A stretch of 64,000 nt of DNA from contig NZ_PTJA01000012.1 in the NCBI RefSeq assembly GCF_002934545.1, positions 124,001 through 188,000 on the forward strand. The letters run 5' to 3'. Within the stretch, counting starts at the first letter, position 1. Every line of letters starts with the position of its first letter. Positions 8,220-15,979 of this stretch are shown here, piece after piece. The DNA is from Lacrimispora xylanisolvens (lineage in GTDB: Bacteria > Bacillota > Clostridia > Lachnospirales > Lachnospiraceae). Position numbers and translations under genes: made by a program. The notes beneath the pieces are model-generated. The model worked only from the letters and a program-made list of their open reading frames with translations, was not told the DNA's origin and made no database searches.

Positions 8220-9803
8220 ATGACCTATACTTCTATCCTTTACCTGTTCATCTTTCTTCCCGGTGTCATGCTTCTTTACCAGCTGGCACCGGGACGCCAC
8301 CGGTATAAAGTTCTGCTGGCGGCCAGCTGGCTGTTTTTTCTTTCCCTTAGTGGAAAATTAATTGTTTACCTCCTGATCTCCACTGTTTCCATTCATCATA
8401 TTGGTCTGTGGCTTTCTTCCTGTAAAAAGGATCTGAATTTAACAGGAGCATCTGCGGAAGAGAAAAAATCTCTGAAAGCAGCCTGTGCCGTCAAACGGCG
8501 GAGAATCTTGTGGCTGGGTTTGGGAATTCAGCTTGGCATGCTGGTAGTTCTGAAATACTCCGGATTTTTCAGCGATAATGTTAATCATTTATTGAAGGCA
8601 GTTTCTTATCCGAACCTGCTGCCTGCCATGAAATTTGCTCTTCCCATAGGAATATCCTTCTATACCTTACAGGCTGTTTCCTATCTGGCAGACGTATATT
8701 ATGAAAAAATACCGGCTGACGACCATCTGGGCAGGCTGGCTCTTTATCTGACCTTCTTTCCCATATTAATGGAAGGTCCCATATGCCGCTATTCCCAGAC
8801 AGCCAATGCGCTGACTGAGGGAAAACCTCTGGAATATAAAAATGTAACTTACGGCTTTCAGAGAATCCTATGGGGACTGTTTAAAAAACTGATCATCGCA
8901 GACCGTCTGAATCTGCTTGTGGAGACAGTCTTCGGATCTTATAAGCAATACGGAGGCATTGTGGTAATTCTCAGTGCCATCCTCTATACCTTTCAGCTTT
9001 ACGCAGATTTCTCCGGCTGCATTGATATGACCATCGGTACCGGGGAAATCTTTGGAATTACAATTCCGGAGAATTTCAGGCAGCCATTTTTCTCCAAAAG
9101 CCCTTCCGAATTCTGGAGGCGCTGGCATATTACGCTTGGTACCTGGCTGAAAGACTATGTCTTTTATCCCATATCCTTAACTGCTCCGGTAAAGAAATTC
9201 GGCAAAAATTCCAGAGCTAAATTAGGAAAGCATGTGGGGCAGGTAGTTGCTTCCGCTCCTGCACTTTTTGGTGTATGGATCTGCAATGGTTTCTGGCATG
9301 GCACAGGCTGGCATTATCTGTTTTTCGGTATGTATTACTTTATCCTGATTTTACTGGAGAACCTGACGGAACCTTATGTGATAAAAGCAGCGGAAGGATT
9401 AAAGATCAACCGGAACAATGTGTTATACCGCATCTTCCAGTCTGTGAAGCTTTTAATCATCGTCTTTATCGGTGAGTTATTTTTCCGGGCGGAAACCATG
9501 ACAGCCGGTTTATCCATGTTCCGGTCTATATTTACAGACTTTGACACAAAGGTACTGACCAACGGCACTTTGTTGCAGCTTGGGCTTTCTTTCGCTGATT
9601 ATACAGCCGTATTTTTAGGCTTTCTGGCAGTACTGGCGGTTGGTATCATTCACGAACGTGGAATTTCCATAAGAGATAAAATATCCGGATATAAAATTCC
9701 GGTACGATGGACTCTGTATTATGGTGCGATTCTACTTGTAATCGTCCTCGGTGCATACGGCGACGGATATTTACCGGCAAAACTGATCTATGCCGGATTT
9801 TAA
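8220..9803 (+). CDS. MBOAT-family membrane acyltransferase (DltB/AlgI-like)
   Basis: A 527-residue polytopic membrane protein. It has the MBOAT signature FWRRWHITLGTWLKDYVF and the catalytic-type His in NGFWHGTGWHYLFFG, with about ten hydrophobic segments. It is longer than typical DltB (about 400 residues) and closer to AlgI in size, with extra C-terminal membrane helices. It should take the aminoacyl group from the carrier protein on the inner face and move it across the membrane or pass it to the SGNH partner. It directly follows the carrier gene. Confidence 0.9.
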   Translation: MTYTSILYLFIFLPGVMLLYQLAPGRHRYKVLLAASWLFFLSLSGKLIVYLLISTVSIHHIGLWLSSCKKDLNLTGASAEEKKSLKAACAVKRRRILWLGLGIQLGMLVVLKYSGFFSDNVNHLLKAVSYPNLLPAMKFALPIGISFYTLQAVSYLADVYYEKIPADDHLGRLALYLTFFPILMEGPICRYSQTANALTEGKPLEYKNVTYGFQRILWGLFKKLIIADRLNLLVETVFGSYKQYGGIVVILSAILYTFQLYADFSGCIDMTIGTGEIFGITIPENFRQPFFSKSPSEFWRRWHITLGTWLKDYVFYPISLTAPVKKFGKNSRAKLGKHVGQVVASAPALFGVWICNGFWHGTGWHYLFFGMYYFILILLENLTEPYVIKAAEGLKINRNNVLYRIFQSVKLLIIVFIGELFFRAETMTAGLSMFRSIFTDFDTKVLTNGTLLQLGLSFADYTAVFLGFLAVLAVGIIHERGISIRDKISGYKIPVRWTLYYGAILLVIVLGAYGDGYLPAKLIYAGF

Positions 9804-9814
9804 GAGGTGACGGA

Positions 9815-10786
9815 ATGCATGCAGGAAACAAAATCAGAACATTAGCCTTTATTACAGGACTTACGCTTCTTTTATATATCATGTCCTTTCTGTTCCTTCC
9901 AGCAAACACCGGAGCAGAAGGACTTTACAAAAAAGCAGGAGGAATTTATAAAGAACCAAGAAATACCATCGGATACTTATCCATCGGCGACAGTGAAAGT
10001 TCCACCAGTATCTCTCCCATGGAAATCTGGAATACTTACGGGTATACTGGATTTAACTTAGGCGTACCCGCACAAAGACTTCAGGATACCTATTATCTTC
10101 TGGAAAAGGTGCTGAATAAACAGTCTCCAAAGGTTGTGCTGTTGGAAACCAATGCCTGTTTTCGGGATTTTAAATACATCAATGCATTGGAAACAATTGT
10201 TGATGATAAAACAAAAAAGATATTCCCAATTTACCAGTATCATAATAACTGGAGATATTTCCATTTCTATATGTTGAAAAATTTAAGCGCTGATGTAACA
10301 GAAAAACCATCCCCTGTATATAAGGGCTATCAATATAATGTTAACAGCAAACCTTATATCGGAGGTCCTTACACAGAAGAGACGGATGAGGTTGAGGTAA
10401 TACAGGATCAGCCCTATCTGTATCTGACAAAAATCAGCGAGTTATGTAAGGAAAAAGGAATCCGGCTGGTCCTGTACAGCTCTCCTTCTCCAAAATGCTG
10501 GACTTATGCAAAACATAATGCAGTAAAACAGTTTGCTGATAAAAATGACCTTGATTACATCGATCTTAACCTGTCTTCAGACCAGTTATCCATTGACTGG
10601 AACACGGATACCAGAGACGGCGGAGATCATATCAACTATTACGGAGCCAAAAAAGTTTCAGCCTATATAGGCAGTTACTTATCCGGTTTAAACCTCCTGA
10701 CCGATCACCGCCAGGATCCCCGGTTTGAGTCCTGGAATAATGAGTTTAAAACCTATGAGACACAGACCATGAAAAGTTCTAAGTAA
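9815..10786 (+). CDS. Membrane-anchored SGNH-type protein, DltD/AlgX-like
   Basis: A 323-residue protein with one N-terminal membrane anchor (about residues 8-30) and an extracytoplasmic domain. The SGNH nucleophile block is YLSIGDSES (Ser60), with LLETNACFRD as a block-III-like segment and the Asp/His pair in DGGDHINYYG near residue 270. MBOAT/SGNH pairs such as DltB/DltD and AlgI/AlgJ or AlgX carry out final transfer to the outer polymer. ATG 9815 follows AGAGGTG; the longer in-frame form overlaps the MBOAT gene and is rejected. It ends the operon at a strong terminator. Confidence 0.8.
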   Translation: MHAGNKIRTLAFITGLTLLLYIMSFLFLPANTGAEGLYKKAGGIYKEPRNTIGYLSIGDSESSTSISPMEIWNTYGYTGFNLGVPAQRLQDTYYLLEKVLNKQSPKVVLLETNACFRDFKYINALETIVDDKTKKIFPIYQYHNNWRYFHFYMLKNLSADVTEKPSPVYKGYQYNVNSKPYIGGPYTEETDEVEVIQDQPYLYLTKISELCKEKGIRLVLYSSPSPKCWTYAKHNAVKQFADKNDLDYIDLNLSSDQLSIDWNTDTRDGGDHINYYGAKKVSAYIGSYLSGLNLLTDHRQDPRFESWNNEFKTYETQTMKSSK

Positions 10787-10791
10787 ATACC

Positions 10792-10825
10792 GGTCCTGCA
10801 TGCAAAAATGCTGCAGGACCTTTTT
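10792..10825 (+). terminator. Intrinsic terminator of the dlt-like operon
   Basis: GGTCCTGCA (10792-10800) pairs with TGCAGGACC (10812-10820) across an 11-nt loop and leads into five T. It ends the plus-strand run that begins at 3255. Confidence 0.9.
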
Positions 10826-10837
10826 CTATTCCTAATC

Positions 10838-12055
10838 CTATTCCTGTCTGTAGTAAGTAAGGAAATCGCTAAGCCTGCTGCACGCAGATTTTAACTGTTC
10901 CATCTCCGGCAGATAAACCACCCGGAAATGATCTGGCTTCTCCCAGTGGAAGCCGCCGCCGTGGGTCAGAAGAATCTTTTTATCTCTTAAGAAATCCAGA
11001 ACAAACTTTTCATCATCATAAATTCCAAACCGTTTTATATCAATCTTTGGAAATACATAAAATGCCGCTTTTGGTTTTGTTGCTGAAATTCCCGGAATCT
11101 GGTTTAATGCCTCATATATGTATTCTCTCTGTTCGTAAATACGGCCGCCGGGAACCAGTAGTTTCTTTGTCTCCTCTTCCATCTCAAGAGCTGTCTCTAT
11201 GACAGACTGGGCGGGAACATTGGAACACAGTCTCATGGAAGACAGGAGATTGATTCCCTCCACATACCCCTTTGCAGAGGATTTATCCCCGCAAAGGCTC
11301 ATCCACCCGCATCGGTATCCTGCAATTAAATGGGACTTGGACAGACCGTTAAATGTAATCGTAAGCAGGTCCGGAGCAAGAGAAGCAATGGATGTATGGA
11401 CAAGGCCGTCAAGAACCAGTCTGTCATAGATCTCATCAGCAAAAATGATCAGACCATTTTCCCGGCAAAGCTTAACGATTTCTTCCAGCAGTTCTTTGGA
11501 ATAAAGGGTTCCTGTGGGATTATTGGGATTGATTACAACGATTCCCTTTGTGCGCTCTGTGATCTTGCTTTTAATATCATTGATATCCGGATACCAGTCT
11601 GCAGCTTCATCGCAGATGTAATGAACTGCCGTACCTCCTGCCAGTGTTACGGATGCGGTCCACAGCGGGTAATCTGGTGAAGGAACCAGGATTTCATCAC
11701 CAGAGTCCAAAAGGCCCTGCATGGAAAGTGTAATTAATTCACTGACTCCGTTTCCTGTATAAACATCATCAGTTCCCACTTCCTCAATCCCTTTTTTCCG
11801 GCAATACTTTACAATTGCTTCTCTGGCAGAAAGTAACCCTCTTGAATCGGAGTAGCCCTCTGTATGGACCAGATTACTGTTCATTTTCATCAGAAGCTCT
11901 TCTGGTGCCCGAAAGCCAAACGGAGCAGGATTTCCTATATTCAGCTTTAAGATCTCGACACCCTGGGCGATCATTCGGTTTGCTTCGTCCATAACCGGTC
12001 CTCTGATGTCGTAACACACATAATCCAGTTTTTTTGATTTTTCAAATTTCCTCAT
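10838..12055 (-). CDS. Alanine-type aminotransferase (AlaT/AlaA-like, class I PLP fold)
   Basis: A 405-residue fold-type-I aminotransferase. PLP lysine lies in FNGLSKSHLIAGYRCGW; other family marks are INPNNPTGTLY, FADEIYDRL and the start motif YDIRGPVMDEANRM typical of AlaT/AlaA alanine aminotransferases (pyruvate plus glutamate to alanine plus 2-oxoglutarate). A T-box leader with a GCA (Ala) specifier lies directly upstream, which independently supports alanine synthesis. ATG 12055 follows AAGGA; the longer in-frame form would begin in the leader terminator. Confidence 0.9.
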   Translation of the reverse strand: MRKFEKSKKLDYVCYDIRGPVMDEANRMIAQGVEILKLNIGNPAPFGFRAPEELLMKMNSNLVHTEGYSDSRGLLSAREAIVKYCRKKGIEEVGTDDVYTGNGVSELITLSMQGLLDSGDEILVPSPDYPLWTASVTLAGGTAVHYICDEAADWYPDINDIKSKITERTKGIVVINPNNPTGTLYSKELLEEIVKLCRENGLIIFADEIYDRLVLDGLVHTSIASLAPDLLTITFNGLSKSHLIAGYRCGWMSLCGDKSSAKGYVEGINLLSSMRLCSNVPAQSVIETALEMEEETKKLLVPGGRIYEQREYIYEALNQIPGISATKPKAAFYVFPKIDIKRFGIYDDEKFVLDFLRDKKILLTHGGGFHWEKPDHFRVVYLPEMEQLKSACSRLSDFLTYYRQE

Positions 12056-12085
12056 AATAATTTCCTTCTTTCTTGATTTTTGCAT

Positions 12086-12345
12086 AAAAAAAGGCCCCAA
12101 GCGTTCATACGCTTAGGGCGAATATACAATCCGTGTTACCACCTAAATTCAGAGAATCCTCTGCACTCCATACGGTACTGACATACCGCGTCCCTGTAAC
12201 GTGGGAATTCCGTTGAAGCCTACTAGGGAATCTTCCCGTTGGGTTCAAAGCTCCGAGACTGCTTCCATATACTTCAATAAAGGTTCACACCAGCCACCTT
12301 CTCTCTGAAATTCTCCGTATACGTACTATTCCTCTTCATTGCCTT
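12086..12345 (-). promoter_or_regulatory. T-box riboswitch, specifier GCA (tRNA-Ala)
   Basis: On the minus strand, stem I begins near 12325 with AGAGAGAAGG. The specifier loop reads GGAAGCAGTCTCGGAG with GCA at 12262-12260, an alanine codon. The T-box sequence TTTAGGTGGTAACACGG lies at 12147-12131. A terminator follows: 12094-12103 pairs with 12110-12119 and leads into seven T. Uncharged tRNA-Ala would stabilise the antiterminator and switch on the aminotransferase. The parts are visible; the specifier alignment was made by eye from the conserved GAA before and CTC after it. Confidence 0.9.
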
Positions 12346-12360
12346 TTCACTATTTCCGAA

Positions 12361-12389
12361 ACTATAACACAACAGAATTAAGTTGTCAA
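12361..12389 (-). promoter_or_regulatory. Promoter of the T-box/aminotransferase transcript
   Basis: On the minus strand: TTGACA (12389-12384), 17-base spacer, TATAGT (12366-12361). It lies a few bases upstream of the T-box 5' end and just beyond the padR-like stop codon. Confidence 0.75.
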
Positions 12390-12391
12390 TA

Positions 12392-12925
12392 CTATTTGCA
12401 ATAACTGATACATTTATCAATCCAGGCTATAATATTCTCCTGTCGCATGATTGCACCCTGAAGCACAAGAAAATCCCCGAACCTGTCTGAATCACGAGGC
12501 GGAACTTCGGTGTAGGGTTCATTTTTCTTTTTTAATGTATTTAATCGTTTCACATGCTGGGTTCGCTGATTCTCCAAAAGACGGACTCTTGTTTCTATAT
12601 TCATATTACCTGAGAAATACATCCGGAGGCGGAATATATCTTTGGGAGTCTTTTGGATCTTTTCATCTTTATTGAGCCACTTTGTAAAATCCTCAAAACC
12701 ATCTTCCGTTATGGTATAACGTTTCGCTTCCAGGATTTCTCCGCTTATTTCAATGTCATAGCTGACAAGTCCCTCATCATTTAACTTTTTAAGCTCCGGA
12801 TAAATCTGGCTATGATTGGCATACCAGAATTCTGCCAGCTCACTATTAAATTCTTTTGCTATTTCATAACCGGTCATAGGGTGGCGGCATAATAACCCTA
12901 ATATGGCATATTTCAAACTTCTCAT
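12392..12925 (-). CDS. PadR-family transcriptional regulator
   Basis: A 177-residue regulator. The N-terminal winged helix begins LKYAILGLLCRHPMTGYE with YPELKKLNDEGLV and the wing AKRYTITEDG, all typical of PadR. The C-terminal half is a helical dimerisation domain of the larger (Vir_act_alpha_C) subtype. It is divergent from the MFS transporter gene, and an ATGT-N8-ACAT palindrome, the usual PadR site, overlaps the transporter promoter. The likely role is ligand-relieved repression of that transporter and itself. Confidence 0.9.
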   Translation of the reverse strand: MRSLKYAILGLLCRHPMTGYEIAKEFNSELAEFWYANHSQIYPELKKLNDEGLVSYDIEISGEILEAKRYTITEDGFEDFTKWLNKDEKIQKTPKDIFRLRMYFSGNMNIETRVRLLENQRTQHVKRLNTLKKKNEPYTEVPPRDSDRFGDFLVLQGAIMRQENIIAWIDKCISYCK

Positions 12926-12981
12926 TTCTTTTTCCCCGATTTTCTTAATTTCTTGTTATAACTATAGCAAATATGGTAAAT

Positions 12982-13064
12982 ATGTCAATATAACAGTATT
13001 GTATAAAATATTAAAAAATTATATACATGTTTATATTGACATGTTTCATTAGTCATGATATAAA
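12982..13064 (+). promoter_or_regulatory. PadR operator pair and MFS promoter
   Basis: ATGT-N8-ACAT at 13027-13042 matches the canonical PadR site and overlaps TTGACA (13036-13041) of a promoter with TATAAA at 13059-13064 (17-base spacer). A second copy in inverted orientation at 12982-12997 matches 14 of 16 positions and sits on the padR side. Together they form a symmetric arrangement for coordinated repression of both genes. The sequences are seen; the regulation is inferred. Confidence 0.65.
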
Positions 13065-13098
13065 CATTGTTATAATAATAACAATTAGGAGGAGTAGC

Positions 13099-14331
13099 AT
13101 GAACTACAATAAGAAAAGATGGTTGATTCTAATCGCAAGCTGTCTCATTAACCTATGCATCGGTTCCTTATATGCATGGAGCGTTCTTTCAGTACCAATG
13201 GCAGAGCATCTAAGTCAGATCACGGGGATGAAACTGACTGCCAGAGATTTATCCATTGTATTCGTAATTGCCAATGCAGTAGGTCCTATTACCATGATTA
13301 CCGGAGGTACCATCAACGACACTCTGGGCCCGAAATTAGCAGTTTTAATCGGAGGTATTATGTTTGGCGGCGGTATGTTCCTGTCCGGTTATGCCAACAG
13401 CGTAAACTTTTTAATCGGAACTTACAGCCTCTTACTGGGCTTAGGCCTTGGAATGGTTTACGGTGCCACCATCAGTACATCCATTAAGTTCTTCCCGGAC
13501 AAGAGAGGTCTTGTAGGAGGGCTTACCACAGCGACGTTTGGAATCAGTTCTGTTATTATTCCACCCATTGCTGCCATGATTATATCAACAACAGGTGTTA
13601 CTTCTGCATTTAAAATTATTGGTGCTGTTTTTACAGTGATTATCTGTCTGGGCGCTTTCTTTATGGAAAAATGCCCTGCCGATTTCGTTCCGGAAGGATA
13701 TACACCTCCTTCTGCCGGCAAACAGGCTGCCATTAATAAAAACTGGAAAGAAATGTTACAGACACCAGTTTTCTACGTCATGATTGTACTGCTTACCTGC
13801 GGTGCATTTGCTGCCCTGATGTTTATTCCAATGGCTTCCCCTCTGGCTCAGAACATCGTGGGAATGTCTGTTGTTTCAGCAACTGCTGCCGTTTCTACCC
13901 TGGCCTTATTTAACGTACTCGGCAGAATCCTGGCAGGATCTATCTCCGACAAAATCGGACGGATCAACACTCTGGCACTTGCCTGTGTAATGTCTGTCAT
14001 CGGTCTGATCATGCTTTACTTCTGTAACAAGGGAGATGTGGTTTTATTCTATATTGCCATCTCTGTTATTGGAATCTGCTTCGGTGCTTTCATGGGTGTT
14101 TTCCCAGGCTTTACTGCAGATCAGTTCGGACCGAAAAACAACAGTGTCAATTACGGAATCATGTTTATCGGATTCGCTCTGGCTGGTACCGTAGGACCAA
14201 TTATTTTAAACAAGATCTTTGCTGCTACCGGAAGCTATAAAAATGCATTCCTGACAGCCATGGTCATCTCTTTAGCCGGACTTGGACTTACATTCGTCTA
14301 TAGAAGCCTTCACAAATCAAAAACAGCATAA
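13099..14331 (+). CDS. OFA-type MFS transporter
   Basis: A 410-residue major facilitator protein with about 12 membrane helices. The N-terminus WLILIASCLINLCIGSLYA and the GGTINDTLGPK loop resemble the oxalate/formate antiporter (OFA) family; the second half has the repeat motif GSISDKIGR. OFA members move small monocarboxylates, but many are uncharacterised and the substrate here is unknown. ATG 13099 follows AGGAGGAG. It is divergent from the PadR regulator, likely its repressor, and ends at a strong terminator. Confidence 0.88.
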   Translation: MNYNKKRWLILIASCLINLCIGSLYAWSVLSVPMAEHLSQITGMKLTARDLSIVFVIANAVGPITMITGGTINDTLGPKLAVLIGGIMFGGGMFLSGYANSVNFLIGTYSLLLGLGLGMVYGATISTSIKFFPDKRGLVGGLTTATFGISSVIIPPIAAMIISTTGVTSAFKIIGAVFTVIICLGAFFMEKCPADFVPEGYTPPSAGKQAAINKNWKEMLQTPVFYVMIVLLTCGAFAALMFIPMASPLAQNIVGMSVVSATAAVSTLALFNVLGRILAGSISDKIGRINTLALACVMSVIGLIMLYFCNKGDVVLFYIAISVIGICFGAFMGVFPGFTADQFGPKNNSVNYGIMFIGFALAGTVGPIILNKIFAATGSYKNAFLTAMVISLAGLGLTFVYRSLHKSKTA

Positions 14332-14352
14332 ATTGGGGAATATAAAATAAAT

Positions 14353-14398
14353 AAACGCGTCTTCACCAGGTAACAAAGCCTGGCAGGACGCGTTTTTT
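14353..14398 (+). terminator. Intrinsic terminator after the MFS gene (possibly bidirectional)
   Basis: AAACGCGTC (14353-14361) pairs with GACGCGTTT (14387-14395), with an inner CCAGG/CCTGG stem, and is followed by T residues. A T-rich tract also follows on the minus strand, so it may serve the convergent oxidoreductase gene too. Confidence 0.88.
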
Positions 14399-14408
14399 AT
14401 ACTCATAA

Positions 14409-15404
14409 TTACTGCACTTCTTGTCCATCTGCCGGAAATACAATTCCGGCCATTCTCCTTGCCTGAGTCAGAATTTCGCATACGCAAAGAGTGTGATCCA
14501 GATAGCGGTAACAGTTGGTAAGATCACCGGTAAGAATCATATTTTCAAACTCCAGGAACTCGCTGATCATACGATGACTGCAGGAATGGCTCCCTACTGT
14601 TTCTTCCGATCCGTCATTTAAAATCACACGGCCCCCCTCACAGATATTCGCCGGACTGTCCTGGATCAGATAACCTTTGTCCCCCTGAATAATGCAGGAA
14701 TCAGGTGCACTGCAGTCCTTGGCTCCGGTCAGGGTGCAAAGAAAACTTCCGTAATCCAGTAAAAGAACTCCGGAGGTATCAATTCCCCTTTCCATATTTG
14801 CAAAATAATGAACTGATTCAGGCGTTCCAAAAAGACCGGCAGCATAATGGAGGTTATAAATATTAATATCCATCAGGGCACCTCCGGCGCACCCGGGATC
14901 AAAGGCAGGAAGCACTTCCCCATTTTTAAAACGGTCATACCGCCTGGAATATTGAGAATAGCTGCACCGAACCAGTTTTATGCTTCCAAGAGAGGGAATC
15001 AGCTCCTTTACTCTCCTGTAATCCGGCTGGTATAAAGTGGTTACAGCCTCAAACAGAAATAAGTGGTTCTCTCTGGCTGTCCGGCTTAAAACCGTGGCCT
15101 GCTCTATGGTAGGAGTAAATGGTTTTTCCACAATTACATTCTTTCCTGCCAGCAAAGCCTGGTATGCATAGGAAAAATGAAGATGATTGGGTAAACCCAG
15201 ATATACCGTATCCGCTTCGCTCTTTAAAAAATCTTCAAAATCAGTAAAAATCTGCCCGATCAAATATTCCTTTGCAAGGGCTCTGGCATCCTCTTCGCTC
15301 CTTTTTGTGCTGCAAAGAGATAAAATTGTGGTATGCTTCAGATGATGGGCAATGGATAAAAAATCTTTTACAATGATTCCTGAACCGACAATTCCAAGCT
15401 TCAT
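14409..15404 (-). CDS. Gfo/Idh/MocA-family oxidoreductase
   Basis: A 331-residue NAD(P)-dependent dehydrogenase. The Rossmann start is KLGIVGSGIIVKDF, the family motif VIVEKPFTPT includes the conserved EKP lysine, and the C-terminal alpha/beta domain has GGALMDINIYNLHY with the usual catalytic-region His. Substrates in this family are sugars, inositols or related cyclic compounds; none can be assigned here. Its start overlaps the carbonic anhydrase stop as ATGA, so the two are co-translated although no functional link is obvious. Confidence 0.87.
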   Translation of the reverse strand: MKLGIVGSGIIVKDFLSIAHHLKHTTILSLCSTKRSEEDARALAKEYLIGQIFTDFEDFLKSEADTVYLGLPNHLHFSYAYQALLAGKNVIVEKPFTPTIEQATVLSRTARENHLFLFEAVTTLYQPDYRRVKELIPSLGSIKLVRCSYSQYSRRYDRFKNGEVLPAFDPGCAGGALMDINIYNLHYAAGLFGTPESVHYFANMERGIDTSGVLLLDYGSFLCTLTGAKDCSAPDSCIIQGDKGYLIQDSPANICEGGRVILNDGSEETVGSHSCSHRMISEFLEFENMILTGDLTNCYRYLDHTLCVCEILTQARRMAGIVFPADGQEVQ

Positions 15405-15955
15405 AGGCCTCTCTCCTCAACGTTACTTAGCTCACCTGTGACAGAATCAATCACAAGTCCATAGACCCGGATCTCTTCCGGAACCAATGGATGGTTTCGG
15501 ATCAGTTCCACTGATTTTTTGATGGATTGGTCCAAGTCTTTAAATCCACCCAGCCAGGATTCAAAATCAATTCCATAATACTTAATTAAATCGATATCCT
15601 TCTGCCTGATTCCCCGTTCCTTCATCAGCTCGATCAACTTGCTGCTGTCTGTATATCTGGCTCCGCAGTCCGTGTGGCCTATTACCAGGATTTCCCTGAC
15701 ATCCAGCTCATAGATCCCAATTAGAAGGCTTCTCATCACACTTCCAAAGGGATGGGAAATAACCCCTCCTGCGTTTTTAATGATCTTTGCGTCTCCATTT
15801 TTAAAACCCAGTGCAGCCGGAAGCAGCTCTGTCAGCCTTGTATCCATACAGGACACGATAGCCGTTTTCTTTTCCGGATATTTATTGGTGATGAATTTTT
15901 CATAGTTTTTATTCTTAACAAATTCTTTGTTATATTCCAGTATCTCTTCTAGCAT
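15401..15955 (-). CDS. Beta-class carbonic anhydrase
   Basis: A 184-residue enzyme interconverting CO2 and bicarbonate. Zinc ligands and the catalytic dyad are visible: Cys36, Asp38 and Arg40 in VSCMDTRL, then His94 and Cys97 in VIGHTDCGA. The order and spacing match the short clostridial/mycobacterial beta subclass. It has a good GGAGAAGGA ribosome binding site and overlaps the downstream oxidoreductase gene by four bases. Confidence 0.93.
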   Translation of the reverse strand: MLEEILEYNKEFVKNKNYEKFITNKYPEKKTAIVSCMDTRLTELLPAALGFKNGDAKIIKNAGGVISHPFGSVMRSLLIGIYELDVREILVIGHTDCGARYTDSSKLIELMKERGIRQKDIDLIKYYGIDFESWLGGFKDLDQSIKKSVELIRNHPLVPEEIRVYGLVIDSVTGELSNVEERGL

Positions 15956-15979
15956 ATTTTGTCCTTCTCCTTATATGAG

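Noticed and set aside
14847-15035. Antisense frame in the Gfo/Idh/MocA gene
   Set aside because: Shadow frame of a recognised gene.
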